A stretch of DNA of 64,000 nt from Faecalibacter macacae (GTDB lineage: Bacteria > Bacteroidota > Bacteroidia > Flavobacteriales > Weeksellaceae): the NCBI RefSeq assembly GCF_003687725.1, contig NZ_RDOJ01000001.1:5196-69195 (forward strand), written 5' to 3'. Each line of letters opens with the position of its first letter. Position 1 is the stretch's first letter. Below, one piece after another: positions 45,501-52,405 of the stretch. The notes beneath the pieces were generated by a model, which was not told where the DNA came from, ran no database searches, and saw only the letters and a list, made by a program, of their open reading frames with translations. Both the position numbers and the translations under genes were made by a program.

Positions 45501-46996
45501 AAACCTACGGAATTACGGTTTATCAGGAGCAAGTAATGTTACTTTCGCAAAAATTAGCAGATTTCTCGAAAGGTGATGCCGATGTCTTACGTAAGGCGAT
45601 GGGTAAAAAACAAAAAGCTGTACTTGATAAAATGAAACCAAAATTCGTGAATCAAGCAGCTGAAAAAGGACACGATCCAAAAGTATTAGAGAAAATTTGG
45701 ACAGACTGGGAAGCCTTTGCATCGTACGCCTTCAATAAATCACACTCGACTTGTTATGCTTGGATTGCCTATCAAACAGCATATTTAAAAGCACATTATC
45801 CAGCTGAATATATGGCTGCCGTACTTTCAAATAATATGAATGATATTAAACAAGTTACTTTCTTTATGGAAGAATGTAAACGTATGGGATTATCAGTTCT
45901 TGGTCCAGATATCAATGAATCGATTACGAAGTTTAATGTGAATGAACTTGGTGAAGTTCGTTTCGGAATGGGAGGTGTAAAAGGAGTGGGACAAGCTGCG
46001 GTACAATCTATCATTAAAGAACGTACAGAAAATGGTCCATTTAAAGATATTTACGATTTTGTTAAACGTGTTGAATTACGAACTGTTAATAAAAAAACGA
46101 TAGAGAATCTTGTTTTAGCAGGAGGCTTTGATTCGTTCGAATTTCATCGAGGGCGTTATTTCTTCATAGATAACGGAACGACGAATTTAGAGAAGTTAAT
46201 TAAATACGGAGGAAATTATCAAGAACAAAAGAATTCTGCTCAAACTTCGTTATTCGGTTCTTTTGGTGGTGAAGATGGCGAAGTAGAAGATGTGATTCCG
46301 ATGTTACCAGATTGCGAAAAATGGAATATGATTCAGACACTTGCAAAAGAAAAAGAAGTTGTAGGAATTTATATTTCTGCCCATCCTTTGGACGATTTTA
46401 AACATGAAATGCGTTTAGTATCGAATATGACGATTGCCGATTTAAAAGGAAATGAAGATAATCTTGTCGGTAGAGATATTTCGATGGTAGGAATGATGAG
46501 TAATATTGCGCATCGTATCTCTAAAAATGGAAACGAATTCGGTAGTTTTACATTTAGTGATTATACAGATTCTTATGATATCACCTTGTTTGGTGAAGAG
46601 TATTTAATGTACAAGCACTTTATGCAAGAAAATATGTTTCTTAATTTACGTATGGCAATTACTAAACGCGAATTTAAAGACAAAGATGGTAATGTAACAA
46701 GTAGTAGAATATTTACAAAAATTAATAAATTACAGCTTTTAACAGAGATTATTGAAAAGCTAGTTGATCGAATTACATTGAATATTGATGTTGATATTTT
46801 TAATGATTCAATATTAGCTAAATTATCAGAAATATTCTATAAATATCAAGGAGAGAAATCTTTACGTATTAAAATTATAGATAATAAAGAGCAACAGCAA
46901 ATTGATTTGCCAGCACAAAAAATACGTGTTAATATTTGTCGTGAATTATTAAATGAACTAGAACAAAATACAGATATCAAATTTAAATTGAACTAA
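42596..46996 (+). CDS. dnaE: DNA polymerase III alpha subunit with fused N-terminal proofreading exonuclease
   Basis: A 1466-residue replicative polymerase, about 300 longer than E. coli DnaE. Residues 1-200 form a DnaQ-like DEDDh exonuclease: 'FDTETTG' (Asp6/Glu8), 'GQNLGFDIKIM', and 'HNATADVEATT'. The PHP domain starts near 261 ('FAHLHNHSQFSIL'). The palm carries the catalytic 'PDIDIDFDD' near 687. A clamp-binding QTSLF motif lies near 1215, and an OB domain near 1280-1350. Polymerase and proofreader are thus on one chain, reminiscent of PolC but with a DnaE core and the exonuclease at the very N-terminus. A TAACTTTG box lies at 42555-42562. Confidence 0.96.
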   Translation: MYLIFDTETTGLPKDWNAPITDVDNWPRCIQIAWQLHDEMGNLVEHQDYLVKPDGFDIPYDSERIHGISTDLATEKGVPLKQVLDLFYEALGKAKFIVGQNLGFDIKIMGAEFYRMKYANNLAEMSVLDTCTEVTAELLKLPGGRGGRYKLPTLTELHQYLFGVPFGEAHNATADVEATTRCFFELIRKEIFTKKELQVEDDYFVRFAEANPTNIQPVGLNHINLKKASEEIAKLKAKNEPKIDVPEISDEVKTQFAQAKFAHLHNHSQFSILQSTISVDALVAAAAKDKMPAVAITDHGNMMAAFHFNAAVQNHNKEAKAKNEELIAEGKEPTEQIIKPIIGSEFFVCEDHTNKSQKDNGYQIVLLAKNKNGYQNLVKLASIAYTDGFYYVPRIDKKLIEQYKEDILVLSGNLQGEVPNKILNLGERQAEEALIWWKEQFGDDFYIEMMRHNQEDENRVNQTLLTLARKHEVKLIATNNTYYISQDDSNAHDILLCVRDAEKQATPIGRGRGFRFGLPNQEYYFKSQDQMKQLFQDVPDSIINIQEVVDKIEEYTLYRDVLLPKFDIPDEFQSPEDEIDGGKRGENAYLRHLTYEGAKKRYPEITDDIRERLDFELLTIEKTGYPGYFLIVQDFIAAARKMGVSVGPGRGSAAGSAVAYCLWITNLDPIQYDLLFERFLNPDRVSMPDIDIDFDDEGRSLVMDYVIDKYGASQVAQIITYGTMAAKSSIKDTARVLDLPLYESERVAKLIPNMKLAKIFKLDDKALKDSLRSEELEAVNELKRLSDGTDLIAETIQQAKILEGSVRNTGIHACGVIITPDDITNYVPVTTAKDSDLYVTQFDNSVAESAGLLKMDFLGLKTLTLIKDTIKLVKMRHNIEIDPDTIPIDDAKTYELFQRGETIGVFQYESPGMQKYMRDLKPTVFADLIAMNALYRPGPLEYIPSFVRRKNGEEPIKYDLDACEEYLGETYGITVYQEQVMLLSQKLADFSKGDADVLRKAMGKKQKAVLDKMKPKFVNQAAEKGHDPKVLEKIWTDWEAFASYAFNKSHSTCYAWIAYQTAYLKAHYPAEYMAAVLSNNMNDIKQVTFFMEECKRMGLSVLGPDINESITKFNVNELGEVRFGMGGVKGVGQAAVQSIIKERTENGPFKDIYDFVKRVELRTVNKKTIENLVLAGGFDSFEFHRGRYFFIDNGTTNLEKLIKYGGNYQEQKNSAQTSLFGSFGGEDGEVEDVIPMLPDCEKWNMIQTLAKEKEVVGIYISAHPLDDFKHEMRLVSNMTIADLKGNEDNLVGRDISMVGMMSNIAHRISKNGNEFGSFTFSDYTDSYDITLFGEEYLMYKHFMQENMFLNLRMAITKREFKDKDGNVTSSRIFTKINKLQLLTEIIEKLVDRITLNIDVDIFNDSILAKLSEIFYKYQGEKSLRIKIIDNKEQQQIDLPAQKIRVNICRELLNELEQNTDIKFKLN

Positions 46997-47106
46997 TTAT
47001 GTTTATATTTTATCCTGAAATTGATAGAAATTATAAAAGGAATTTTATAGCATAATTATTTTGTTTAATTTTGTCTTAAATAATGAATTAATAAAATATA
47101 GAAATT

Positions 47107-47424
47107 ATGGCATTAGAAATAACAGACTCTTCATTTGTATCAGATATTATTGAGTCAGGTAAACCAGCAATGGTAGATTTTTGGGCAGTTTGGTGTGGAC
47201 CTTGTCGTATGGTAGGACCAATCGTTGAAGAAATCGCTGGAGAATTTCAAGGTAAAGCTATCGTTGGAAAAGTTGACGTAGATACAAATCAAGAAGTAGC
47301 TGCTAAATATGGAATCCGTAATATCCCAACAATTTTATTCTTCAAAGACGGAGAAGTTGTGGATAAAGTTGTAGGTGTAGCGCCAAAAGAACAATTAGTA
47401 GAAAAATTAAATGCAATTTTATAA
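47107..47424 (+). CDS. trxA: Thioredoxin
   Basis: A 105-residue thioredoxin with the active site 'FWAVWCGPCRMVGP' and the cis-Pro segment 'RNIPTILFFKDG'. It is a cytoplasmic disulfide reductase. A TAATTTTG box is seen at 47066-47073 but without a good TTG partner. A terminator follows, which separates it from the tRNA array. Confidence 0.97.
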   Translation: MALEITDSSFVSDIIESGKPAMVDFWAVWCGPCRMVGPIVEEIAGEFQGKAIVGKVDVDTNQEVAAKYGIRNIPTILFFKDGEVVDKVVGVAPKEQLVEKLNAIL

Positions 47425-47452
47425 TTTTTTAAATTGCTGATTATAAAATAGT

Positions 47453-47488
47453 AAAATCTCAGTTTGAAAAAAACTGAGATTTTTTTTG
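47453..47488 (+). terminator. Terminator of trxA
   Basis: Stem AAAATCTCAGTTT / AAACTGAGATTTT with a short A-rich loop, then a T run. Confidence 0.88.
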
Positions 47489-47497
47489 CAAAAAGAT

Positions 47498-47527
47498 TTG
47501 GTAACTTCAAAAAAGCGCCTAACTTTG
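47498..47527 (+). promoter_or_regulatory. Promoter of the tRNA-Asp array
   Basis: TTG at 47498-47500, a 19-base spacer and TAACTTTG at 47520-47527, about 23 bases before the first tRNA. It is the only promoter match I find in the array. Confidence 0.75.
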
Positions 47528-47550
47528 CAATCCGAAAACAATACAACACT

Positions 47551-47627
47551 GATCCGGTAGTTCAGTTGGTTAGAATACTTGCCTGTCACGCAAGTGGTCG
47601 CGGGTTCGAGTCCCGTCCGGATCGCCA
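47551..47627 (+). tRNA. tRNA-Asp (GTC), copy 1, with encoded CCA
   Basis: Folds as a 77-base tRNA: acceptor GATCCGG / CCGGATC, D-stem GTTC / GAAT, anticodon arm CTTGC-CTGTCAC-GCAAG with anticodon GTC, T-arm GCGGG-TTCGAGT-CCCGT, discriminator G and CCA. Confidence 0.98.
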
Positions 47628-47638
47628 ACAAAGAGTGT

Positions 47639-47650
47639 AGTTCTTTAACA
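47639..47650 (+). promoter_or_regulatory. boxA-like element in spacer A
   Basis: AGTTCTTTAACA matches the boxA antitermination consensus (TGCTCTTTAACA) at 10 of 12 bases. The same sequence recurs at 47890-47901. Function unproven. Confidence 0.35.
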
Positions 47651-47677
47651 AAAAATAATATATTTTAAAATAATACT

Positions 47678-47754
47678 GATCCGGTAGTTCAGTTGGTTAG
47701 AATACTTGCCTGTCACGCAAGTGGTCGCGGGTTCGAGTCCCGTCCGGATCGCCA
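47678..47754 (+). tRNA. tRNA-Asp (GTC), copy 2, with encoded CCA
   Basis: Sequence identical to copy 1 over 77 bases, anticodon GTC, CCA at the end. Confidence 0.98.
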
Positions 47755-47801
47755 ATTTTTTTTATTGCCTTAAAATATATTATAATTAATTTATAATTTT
47801 A

Positions 47802-47878
47802 GATCCGGTAGTTCAGTTGGTTAGAATACTTGCCTGTCACGCAAGTGGTCGCGGGTTCGAGTCCCGTCCGGATCGCCA
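47802..47878 (+). tRNA. tRNA-Asp (GTC), copy 3, with encoded CCA
   Basis: Identical to copy 1; first tRNA of the second 251-bp unit. Confidence 0.98.
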
Positions 47879-47889
47879 ACAAAGAGTGT

Positions 47890-47901
47890 AGTTCTTTAAC
47901 A
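47890..47901 (+). promoter_or_regulatory. Second boxA-like element
   Basis: Copy of the element at 47639, carried by the 251-bp duplication. Confidence 0.35.
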
Positions 47902-47928
47902 AAAAATAATATATTTTAAAATAATACT

Positions 47929-48005
47929 GATCCGGTAGTTCAGTTGGTTAGAATACTTGCCTGTCACGCAAGTGGTCGCGGGTTCGAGTCCCGTCCGGAT
48001 CGCCA
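47929..48005 (+). tRNA. tRNA-Asp (GTC), copy 4, with encoded CCA
   Basis: Identical to copy 1; second tRNA of the second 251-bp unit. Confidence 0.98.
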
Positions 48006-48052
48006 ATTTTTTTTATTGCCTTAAAATATATTATAATTAATTTATAATTTTA

Positions 48053-48126
48053 GATCCGGTAGTTCAGTTGGTTAGAATACTTGCCTGTCACGCAAGTGGT
48101 CGCGGGTTCGAGTCCCGTCCGGATCG
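48053..48126 (+). tRNA. tRNA-Asp (GTC), copy 5, without encoded CCA
   Basis: Same body as the other copies, but the discriminator G is followed by CAT instead of CCA, so the 3' end must be finished by a CCA-adding enzyme. Sequence identity to the repeat unit stops exactly here. Confidence 0.95.
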
Positions 48127-48183
48127 CATCTATTTCTTTTTCTATTTTAGAACGATCAAGAATTATAAATAAAATTAAAGACT

Positions 48184-48260
48184 GATCCGGTAGTTCAGTT
48201 GGTTAGAATACTTGCCTGTCACGCAAGTGGTCGCGGGTTCGAGTCCCGTCCGGATCGCCA
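48184..48260 (+). tRNA. tRNA-Asp (GTC), copy 6, with encoded CCA
   Basis: Same 77-base sequence as copy 1 but preceded by a different 57-base spacer. Last copy before the terminator. Confidence 0.98.
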
Positions 48261-48275
48261 ACTATAATATCTTTT

Positions 48276-48308
48276 AAAGCTTCGCATTTATGTGAAGCTT
48301 TTTTTTTG
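48276..48308 (+). terminator. Terminator of the tRNA-Asp array
   Basis: Stem AAAGCTTCGCA / TGTGAAGCTTT (one G-T pair) with a TTTA loop, followed by a T run. Confidence 0.85.
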
Positions 48309-48335
48309 CCTTCAACTTAACAAACTCTACTTTTG
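48306..48335 (+). promoter_or_regulatory. Promoter of the Nudix gene
   Basis: TTG at 48306-48308, a 19-base spacer and TACTTTTG at 48328-48335, 21 bases before the ATG. The TTG sits in the T run of the preceding terminator. Confidence 0.68.
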
Positions 48336-48356
48336 CATAACACAAACGCATAACGC

Positions 48357-48764
48357 ATGAACAATATATATTTAGCGAATGCTCTGGTAACAGACAACGA
48401 AGGACGAATGTTAGCTGTTCGTAAAAAGAATTCAAAATTTTTTCAGATGGTCGGTGGGAAGATTGATGGAGTTGAAGAACCAATTGAAACTTTAAAAAGA
48501 GAATTTTTAGAAGAAATTAATATTGATATCAACTTGCACCAAGTTTCTTTATTAGGACAACACACTACAACAGCCGTAAATGAAGCAAATACGAAAGTAC
48601 ACGCAAATGTATTTCATGTTCATTTAAATTCGATAGAATCGCTTAAAATCGCTTCAGAAATTGAAGAAATGGCTTGGATAACTAAGGAAGATTATAAAAA
48701 CTTTCAATTAGCACATTTATTAGAAGAATTTAGTTTACCAATTTGGTTAAAAATAAATTTTTAA
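48357..48764 (+). CDS. Nudix hydrolase
   Basis: A 135-residue Nudix enzyme. The box 'GGKIDGVEEPIETLKREFLEEINI' spans about residues 34-57 and fits GX5EX7REUXEEXGU with the final Gly lost (Asn-Ile follows EEI). It should hydrolyse a nucleoside diphosphate linked to another group; oxidised nucleotides are the usual guess for this size. Single gene with its own promoter and terminator. Confidence 0.9.
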   Translation: MNNIYLANALVTDNEGRMLAVRKKNSKFFQMVGGKIDGVEEPIETLKREFLEEINIDINLHQVSLLGQHTTTAVNEANTKVHANVFHVHLNSIESLKIASEIEEMAWITKEDYKNFQLAHLLEEFSLPIWLKINF

Positions 48765-48795
48765 AAATTTTATATCCAGTTTAATACTGATGAAT

Positions 48796-48830
48796 AAAGG
48801 ATTTCAATATTATTTTGAAATCCTTTTTTT
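48796..48830 (+). terminator. Terminator of the Nudix gene
   Basis: Stem AAAGGATTTCAA / TTGAAATCCTTT with a 7-base loop, then seven Ts. Confidence 0.87.
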
Positions 48831-48896
48831 ACGAAATTTATTATTTTTTGTAACGAATTGAAAATTTGATTACTTACTAATTAAATTAACACAACG

Positions 48897-49736
48897 ATGA
48901 AAAATTTATTCACAACAGTATTTTTATTAATATTCTCATTTGTTTTTGGTCAAAATTCCCTTTTATGGAAAATAGAAGGAAATGATTTAAAACAACCTTC
49001 ATATCTTTTTGGAACTGTACACATGATCTGTAAAGACAATTTTGAAATGAAAGAAAAATTAATTTCAGCAATTGATAAAACAGAACAAGCGTATTTGGAA
49101 ATTGATATGGGAAATCCAAATTTTATGTCAGAGATGCAGGCTAACATGATGGGAGATAAAACGATATCATCTCAAATATCGAAAGAAGATTCAATCTATA
49201 TCAACGAGCAATTAACAACCAAGTTTGGCGCTGGATTAGCGGCTTTTGATCAAATGAAACCAATGATTGTAATGTCATTGTTAATGCAAGGTGCTTTCCC
49301 TTGTGAGTTAACAAGTTTTGAGGAAGAAATTATTTCAAAATTTAAAGCATCTAACAAAACTATGGGCGGTTTGTCAACTGTTAAAGATCAATATGCATAT
49401 TTAGATCGATTTATCGATACAAAAGAAATGGTAACAACAATTAAAATGTTACATACAGATGAATTTAAATCAACTATGCAAACGATTTCTGATTTATATC
49501 AAAAAGAAGATATCAATGGTTTAGATGAAGTAATGATTAAATATTCAGCTTCTAATCCAGATATATATAATATTTTAATGGTAGAAAGAAATGAAAAATG
49601 GATTGCAACTATTCCTTCAATCGTTAAAGATAAATCAACTTTAATAGCAGTTGGCTCTGCACATTTGGCAGGAGAAAAAGGACTAATTAATTTATTAAAA
49701 GCCAAAGGATATAAAGTCACTCCAGTTTTAAATTAA
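48897..49736 (+). CDS. TraB/GumN-family exported protein
   Basis: A 279-residue protein with a signal peptide (cleavage near VFG-QN) and the TraB/GumN (Tiki-like) domain. 'LFGTVHMICKDNF' holds the first GxxH and 'LIAVGSAHLAGEKGLINLL' the second; both are conserved in this putative metalloprotease group. In animals Tiki proteins cleave Wnt; the bacterial substrates are unknown. It ends 4 bases before the sigma factor gene, so the two may be co-transcribed. Confidence 0.9.
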   Translation: MKNLFTTVFLLIFSFVFGQNSLLWKIEGNDLKQPSYLFGTVHMICKDNFEMKEKLISAIDKTEQAYLEIDMGNPNFMSEMQANMMGDKTISSQISKEDSIYINEQLTTKFGAGLAAFDQMKPMIVMSLLMQGAFPCELTSFEEEIISKFKASNKTMGGLSTVKDQYAYLDRFIDTKEMVTTIKMLHTDEFKSTMQTISDLYQKEDINGLDEVMIKYSASNPDIYNILMVERNEKWIATIPSIVKDKSTLIAVGSAHLAGEKGLINLLKAKGYKVTPVLN

Positions 49737-49740
49737 TTTT

Positions 49741-50247
49741 TTGATTTTGAACAAACAACAAGAATTTCTCCACCTCATCGAAAAGCACAAAGGGATTTTA
49801 CATAAAGTCTCCAAAATGTATATGGATAATGATGAAGATAGAAATGATTTGATACAAGAAATTGTACTACAATTATGGAAATCCTACGAACGTTTCGAAG
49901 GAAATGCTCAGTTTTCGACATGGATGTACCGCGTTTCTCTAAATACAGCTTTGACTTATTTTAAAAAAGAAAAGAAAAAAACAGATAAATATACTTTTTT
50001 AGATAATCTGGATCGCATAGATGAAGTAGATTCTAATGAAAAAGAAACGCAATTAGAATTATTTTATAAAGCCGTTCATGAACTAAATAAGGTAGAAAAA
50101 GCGTTGATATTTCTTTTTTTAGAAGGACAAAGTCATAAAGAAATCGGACAAAATTTGGGGATTACAGAAGGTAATGCGCGAGTGAAATTAAACAGAACAA
50201 AAGATAAATTACAAACCATCATAAAAACCTACGGCTATGAATTTTGA
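49741..50247 (+). CDS. ECF-type RNA polymerase sigma factor (TTG start)
   Basis: A 168-residue sigma-70-family factor with region 2 ('DRNDLIQEIVLQLWKSYERFEGNAQFSTWMYRVSLNTAL', residues ~33-72) and region 4 ('LIFLFLEGQSHKEIGQNLGITEGNARVKLNRTKDKL', ~122-160). No ATG lies before the conserved 'FLHLIEKHKGILHK', so translation must begin at TTG 49741 or TTG 49747; an ATG start would remove the first helix. Its stop overlaps the membrane-protein gene by 11 bases, the usual arrangement of a sigma factor and its regulator. Confidence 0.9.
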   Translation: MILNKQQEFLHLIEKHKGILHKVSKMYMDNDEDRNDLIQEIVLQLWKSYERFEGNAQFSTWMYRVSLNTALTYFKKEKKKTDKYTFLDNLDRIDEVDSNEKETQLELFYKAVHELNKVEKALIFLFLEGQSHKEIGQNLGITEGNARVKLNRTKDKLQTIIKTYGYEF

Positions 50248-50827
50248 TGAATTAAAAAAACAATGGGATAATCAACCTTCAGATGAAGTGATTATTGAAT
50301 CAAATTTGGAGACAAAAAATCAAGCTAATACAGTAATTGATATGGTAAGAAAAGTAATGAAAAAGGATTTTTATTATTATCAATTACCAGCCTTTCCTTT
50401 GATTTTATTATACCCGTTTATTTTAGATGTATATACACCTATATTTTGGTGGACTATATTATGTGTTCTGGCTATAATGATTGTTCCATTATTCTATTTG
50501 GTGAAATTTTATAATTCATCTTATAAGTTAGAATATAATTCATTACGTAATATTAATTGGTTTTATTATAATTATAAATCCTCTATAAAAATATATAGTT
50601 TGTATTATTATGTGTTTAGTATTCTAGTTATTTTACTTATAGGTATAAAGTTAATTGAATGTGAAAATGATGTGTCTTTTGATTCTTTTTATTTTATTAT
50701 AAGCTTTACTATTTTCATGATAATTTATGTTTTTTTTACAATAAAATTTTTAAAATGGTGGGTAAATAAATTGTATAAAAAACCGTTGATACAGCTAGAA
50801 GAAATCCTCAATCAACTAGAAGAATAA
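50237..50827 (+). CDS. Membrane protein, putative sigma-factor partner
   Basis: A 196-residue protein. It has a soluble N-terminus of about 45 residues ('NFDELKKQWDNQPSDE', like many Bacteroidota genes that follow ECF factors), four hydrophobic helices (about residues 50-70, 74-92, 122-142, 150-172) and a charged amphipathic C-terminal tail. It overlaps the sigma gene, so an anti-sigma role is plausible but not shown by any motif. After the TAA the same frame runs on for 14 codons that repeat the tail pattern (L-Q-E-IL-LEE) before a second TAA at 50870-50872. Confidence 0.75.
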   Translation: MNFDELKKQWDNQPSDEVIIESNLETKNQANTVIDMVRKVMKKDFYYYQLPAFPLILLYPFILDVYTPIFWWTILCVLAIMIVPLFYLVKFYNSSYKLEYNSLRNINWFYYNYKSSIKIYSLYYYVFSILVILLIGIKLIECENDVSFDSFYFIISFTIFMIIYVFFTIKFLKWWVNKLYKKPLIQLEEILNQLEE

Positions 50828-50874
50828 AAGTTAAAGCAAATCGAACAAATTTTAGATGATTTAGAAGAATAAAA

Positions 50875-50898
50875 AAAGAGTGACCAACGGTTACTCTT
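50875..50898. terminator. Small bidirectional hairpin between convergent genes
   Basis: Stem AAGAGTGACC / GGTTACTCTT with an AAC loop and an A run upstream; overlaps the protease stop codon. Confidence 0.6.
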
Positions 50899-52231
50899 AA
50901 TTGTTTTCATACGGTATCTCTAAAATAAATTTATATTTAAGAAGTTGATTGTTTCTTAATACAACCATGGTAATTTCTTTGAATTCGTTTTCAAGCATAA
51001 AATTTTCAATGTCATTCAAGTTCATTTTATTTGTCTTTCGATTATTAAGAGAAACTAACTGATCGTTTATTAACAACCCAACTTTTTCTGCATTCGAATT
51101 TTTTCTGATACTTTCTATTTTATAAACCGGATTCATCACAAGTTTATATTGTATTTGACTCTCGCGTACTAATTGGTTGTTCATTTCATTCGTTTTATTA
51201 AATGAAACATTAACAGTCTCTTTTCCCCATTCAAAATTTGAATGTACAATTGTTAATCCGCTTCGGTTGTAATGAAATGGTTGATTAAAATTACGATTAG
51301 GTTTGTAATATATTTTCTGATCATTATAATCTAATATAATTGTAAAACGACGTAAAATTTCGTTTCCGATTGAACCTTTTCTATCTTTTTCGAGCTGTAC
51401 AAACTGAATAGACGAAATATTTGGAATAGCAATCAGTGGATTTTTGAAAATATATTTCCCGAAACTTAATTCTTTTATAGCACCTCTTTCACCACTAACA
51501 ATTCCATTAAAACCTTTACCAAGTTCATCATAAAATGCATTTTGTGGAGGAGTTAAATTATGGATTTCAGTTTTTAAAAGCCATAAACCATCACTGTTAC
51601 CTAAATCAAGTAACATTTTTTGATTGTAAAATGTTTCGTTCTGAGTAAAATCAATATTGAAATATGGTTTTCTTTCTCGGTTAATATAAATATCGCTGAT
51701 TTGGTAACGATTTTTATTTTTTATGAATGCGTTGGATTGGTAAATAGTGAATCGTTTGTTTAAGTAATCAATTTTGATGGGATAATTTTTAAAAAATTCA
51801 TACCCAATAATTCCATGTACATCCATCCCAAAGCGAGAAAATAAGTCGAAATTTTCGTCTTGAATAATTACAATTTTTGCAGAAGTATTGATGTATTTGG
51901 AACTTATAAGAATTTCATTTCCGGTAGAAATATATCCTTTGCTTCCTTCAAGATTACTTCCAAGACCTTTTAGCTTGACTTCTTTTAAATTTGAATGATT
52001 GATAGAGTTTTGGTAACGACCAAAGAGGATTGTTTCTTTTAATCCCGAATCGATTATGAAATTCATCTCATTTCCATTAACTTTTACGGGAATAATAAGC
52101 AAGTTTTTAACAATCTGAAATGGGATAGTTTCAGATTTAGTGTTTTCTGTTAATCTAAAATCAATTTCCTGAGCTTTAGATATAAACGAAACAACGATGA
52201 ATACTATGCATAAGAAATACTTTAATTTCAT
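50897..52231 (-). CDS. Exported retropepsin-like aspartyl protease with PDZ domain
   Basis: A 444-residue protein with a signal peptide (cleavage near SKA-QE). Two pepsin-like half-domains follow: 'MNFIIDSGLKETILFG' (DSG at about residue 60) and 'MLLDLGNSDGLWLL' (DLG near 208). Clan AA proteases usually have DTG/DSG, so the second site is altered. A PDZ domain covers about residues 355-430 ('NAEKVGLLINDQLVSLNNRKT'). This layout is common in Bacteroidota as 'aspartyl protease family protein'; substrates are unknown. Confidence 0.87.
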   Translation of the reverse strand: MKLKYFLCIVFIVVSFISKAQEIDFRLTENTKSETIPFQIVKNLLIIPVKVNGNEMNFIIDSGLKETILFGRYQNSINHSNLKEVKLKGLGSNLEGSKGYISTGNEILISSKYINTSAKIVIIQDENFDLFSRFGMDVHGIIGYEFFKNYPIKIDYLNKRFTIYQSNAFIKNKNRYQISDIYINRERKPYFNIDFTQNETFYNQKMLLDLGNSDGLWLLKTEIHNLTPPQNAFYDELGKGFNGIVSGERGAIKELSFGKYIFKNPLIAIPNISSIQFVQLEKDRKGSIGNEILRRFTIILDYNDQKIYYKPNRNFNQPFHYNRSGLTIVHSNFEWGKETVNVSFNKTNEMNNQLVRESQIQYKLVMNPVYKIESIRKNSNAEKVGLLINDQLVSLNNRKTNKMNLNDIENFMLENEFKEITMVVLRNNQLLKYKFILEIPYENN

Positions 52232-52320
52232 TCGATGAGCATCTTCTATTAAAGTTACGAAATATATTGTTTCGTATTTCAGTTTGATGCTTATATTATT
52301 ATGAATGAATATTTAAAATA

Positions 52321-52353
52321 AAAAAAATGCCCACGCTTGTTCAGGGCGTGGGC
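52321..52353 (-). terminator. GC-rich terminator of ahcY
   Basis: Stem GCCCACGC / GCGTGGGC; on the minus strand an eight-T run follows. The stem is unusually GC-rich for this window. Confidence 0.87.
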
Positions 52354-52405
52354 TATAGTTAAGTGTATGATTTTTTATTTCAAATAAAATCTAATTTAAA
52401 AATTA

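Larger units (their letters stand above)
47551..48052 (+). repeat. Exact 251-bp tandem duplication of a two-tRNA unit
   Basis: Bases 47551-47801 (tRNA, 50-base spacer A, tRNA, 47-base spacer B) are repeated without visible difference at 47802-48052, and a fifth tRNA begins a third unit at 48053. Identity extends through both spacers, so the duplication is recent or kept uniform by recombination. Confidence 0.95.

Noticed and set aside
47551-48260. CRISPR-like regular repeats
   Set aside because: Each repeat folds as a complete tRNA-Asp and the spacers recur exactly; this is a tRNA array.
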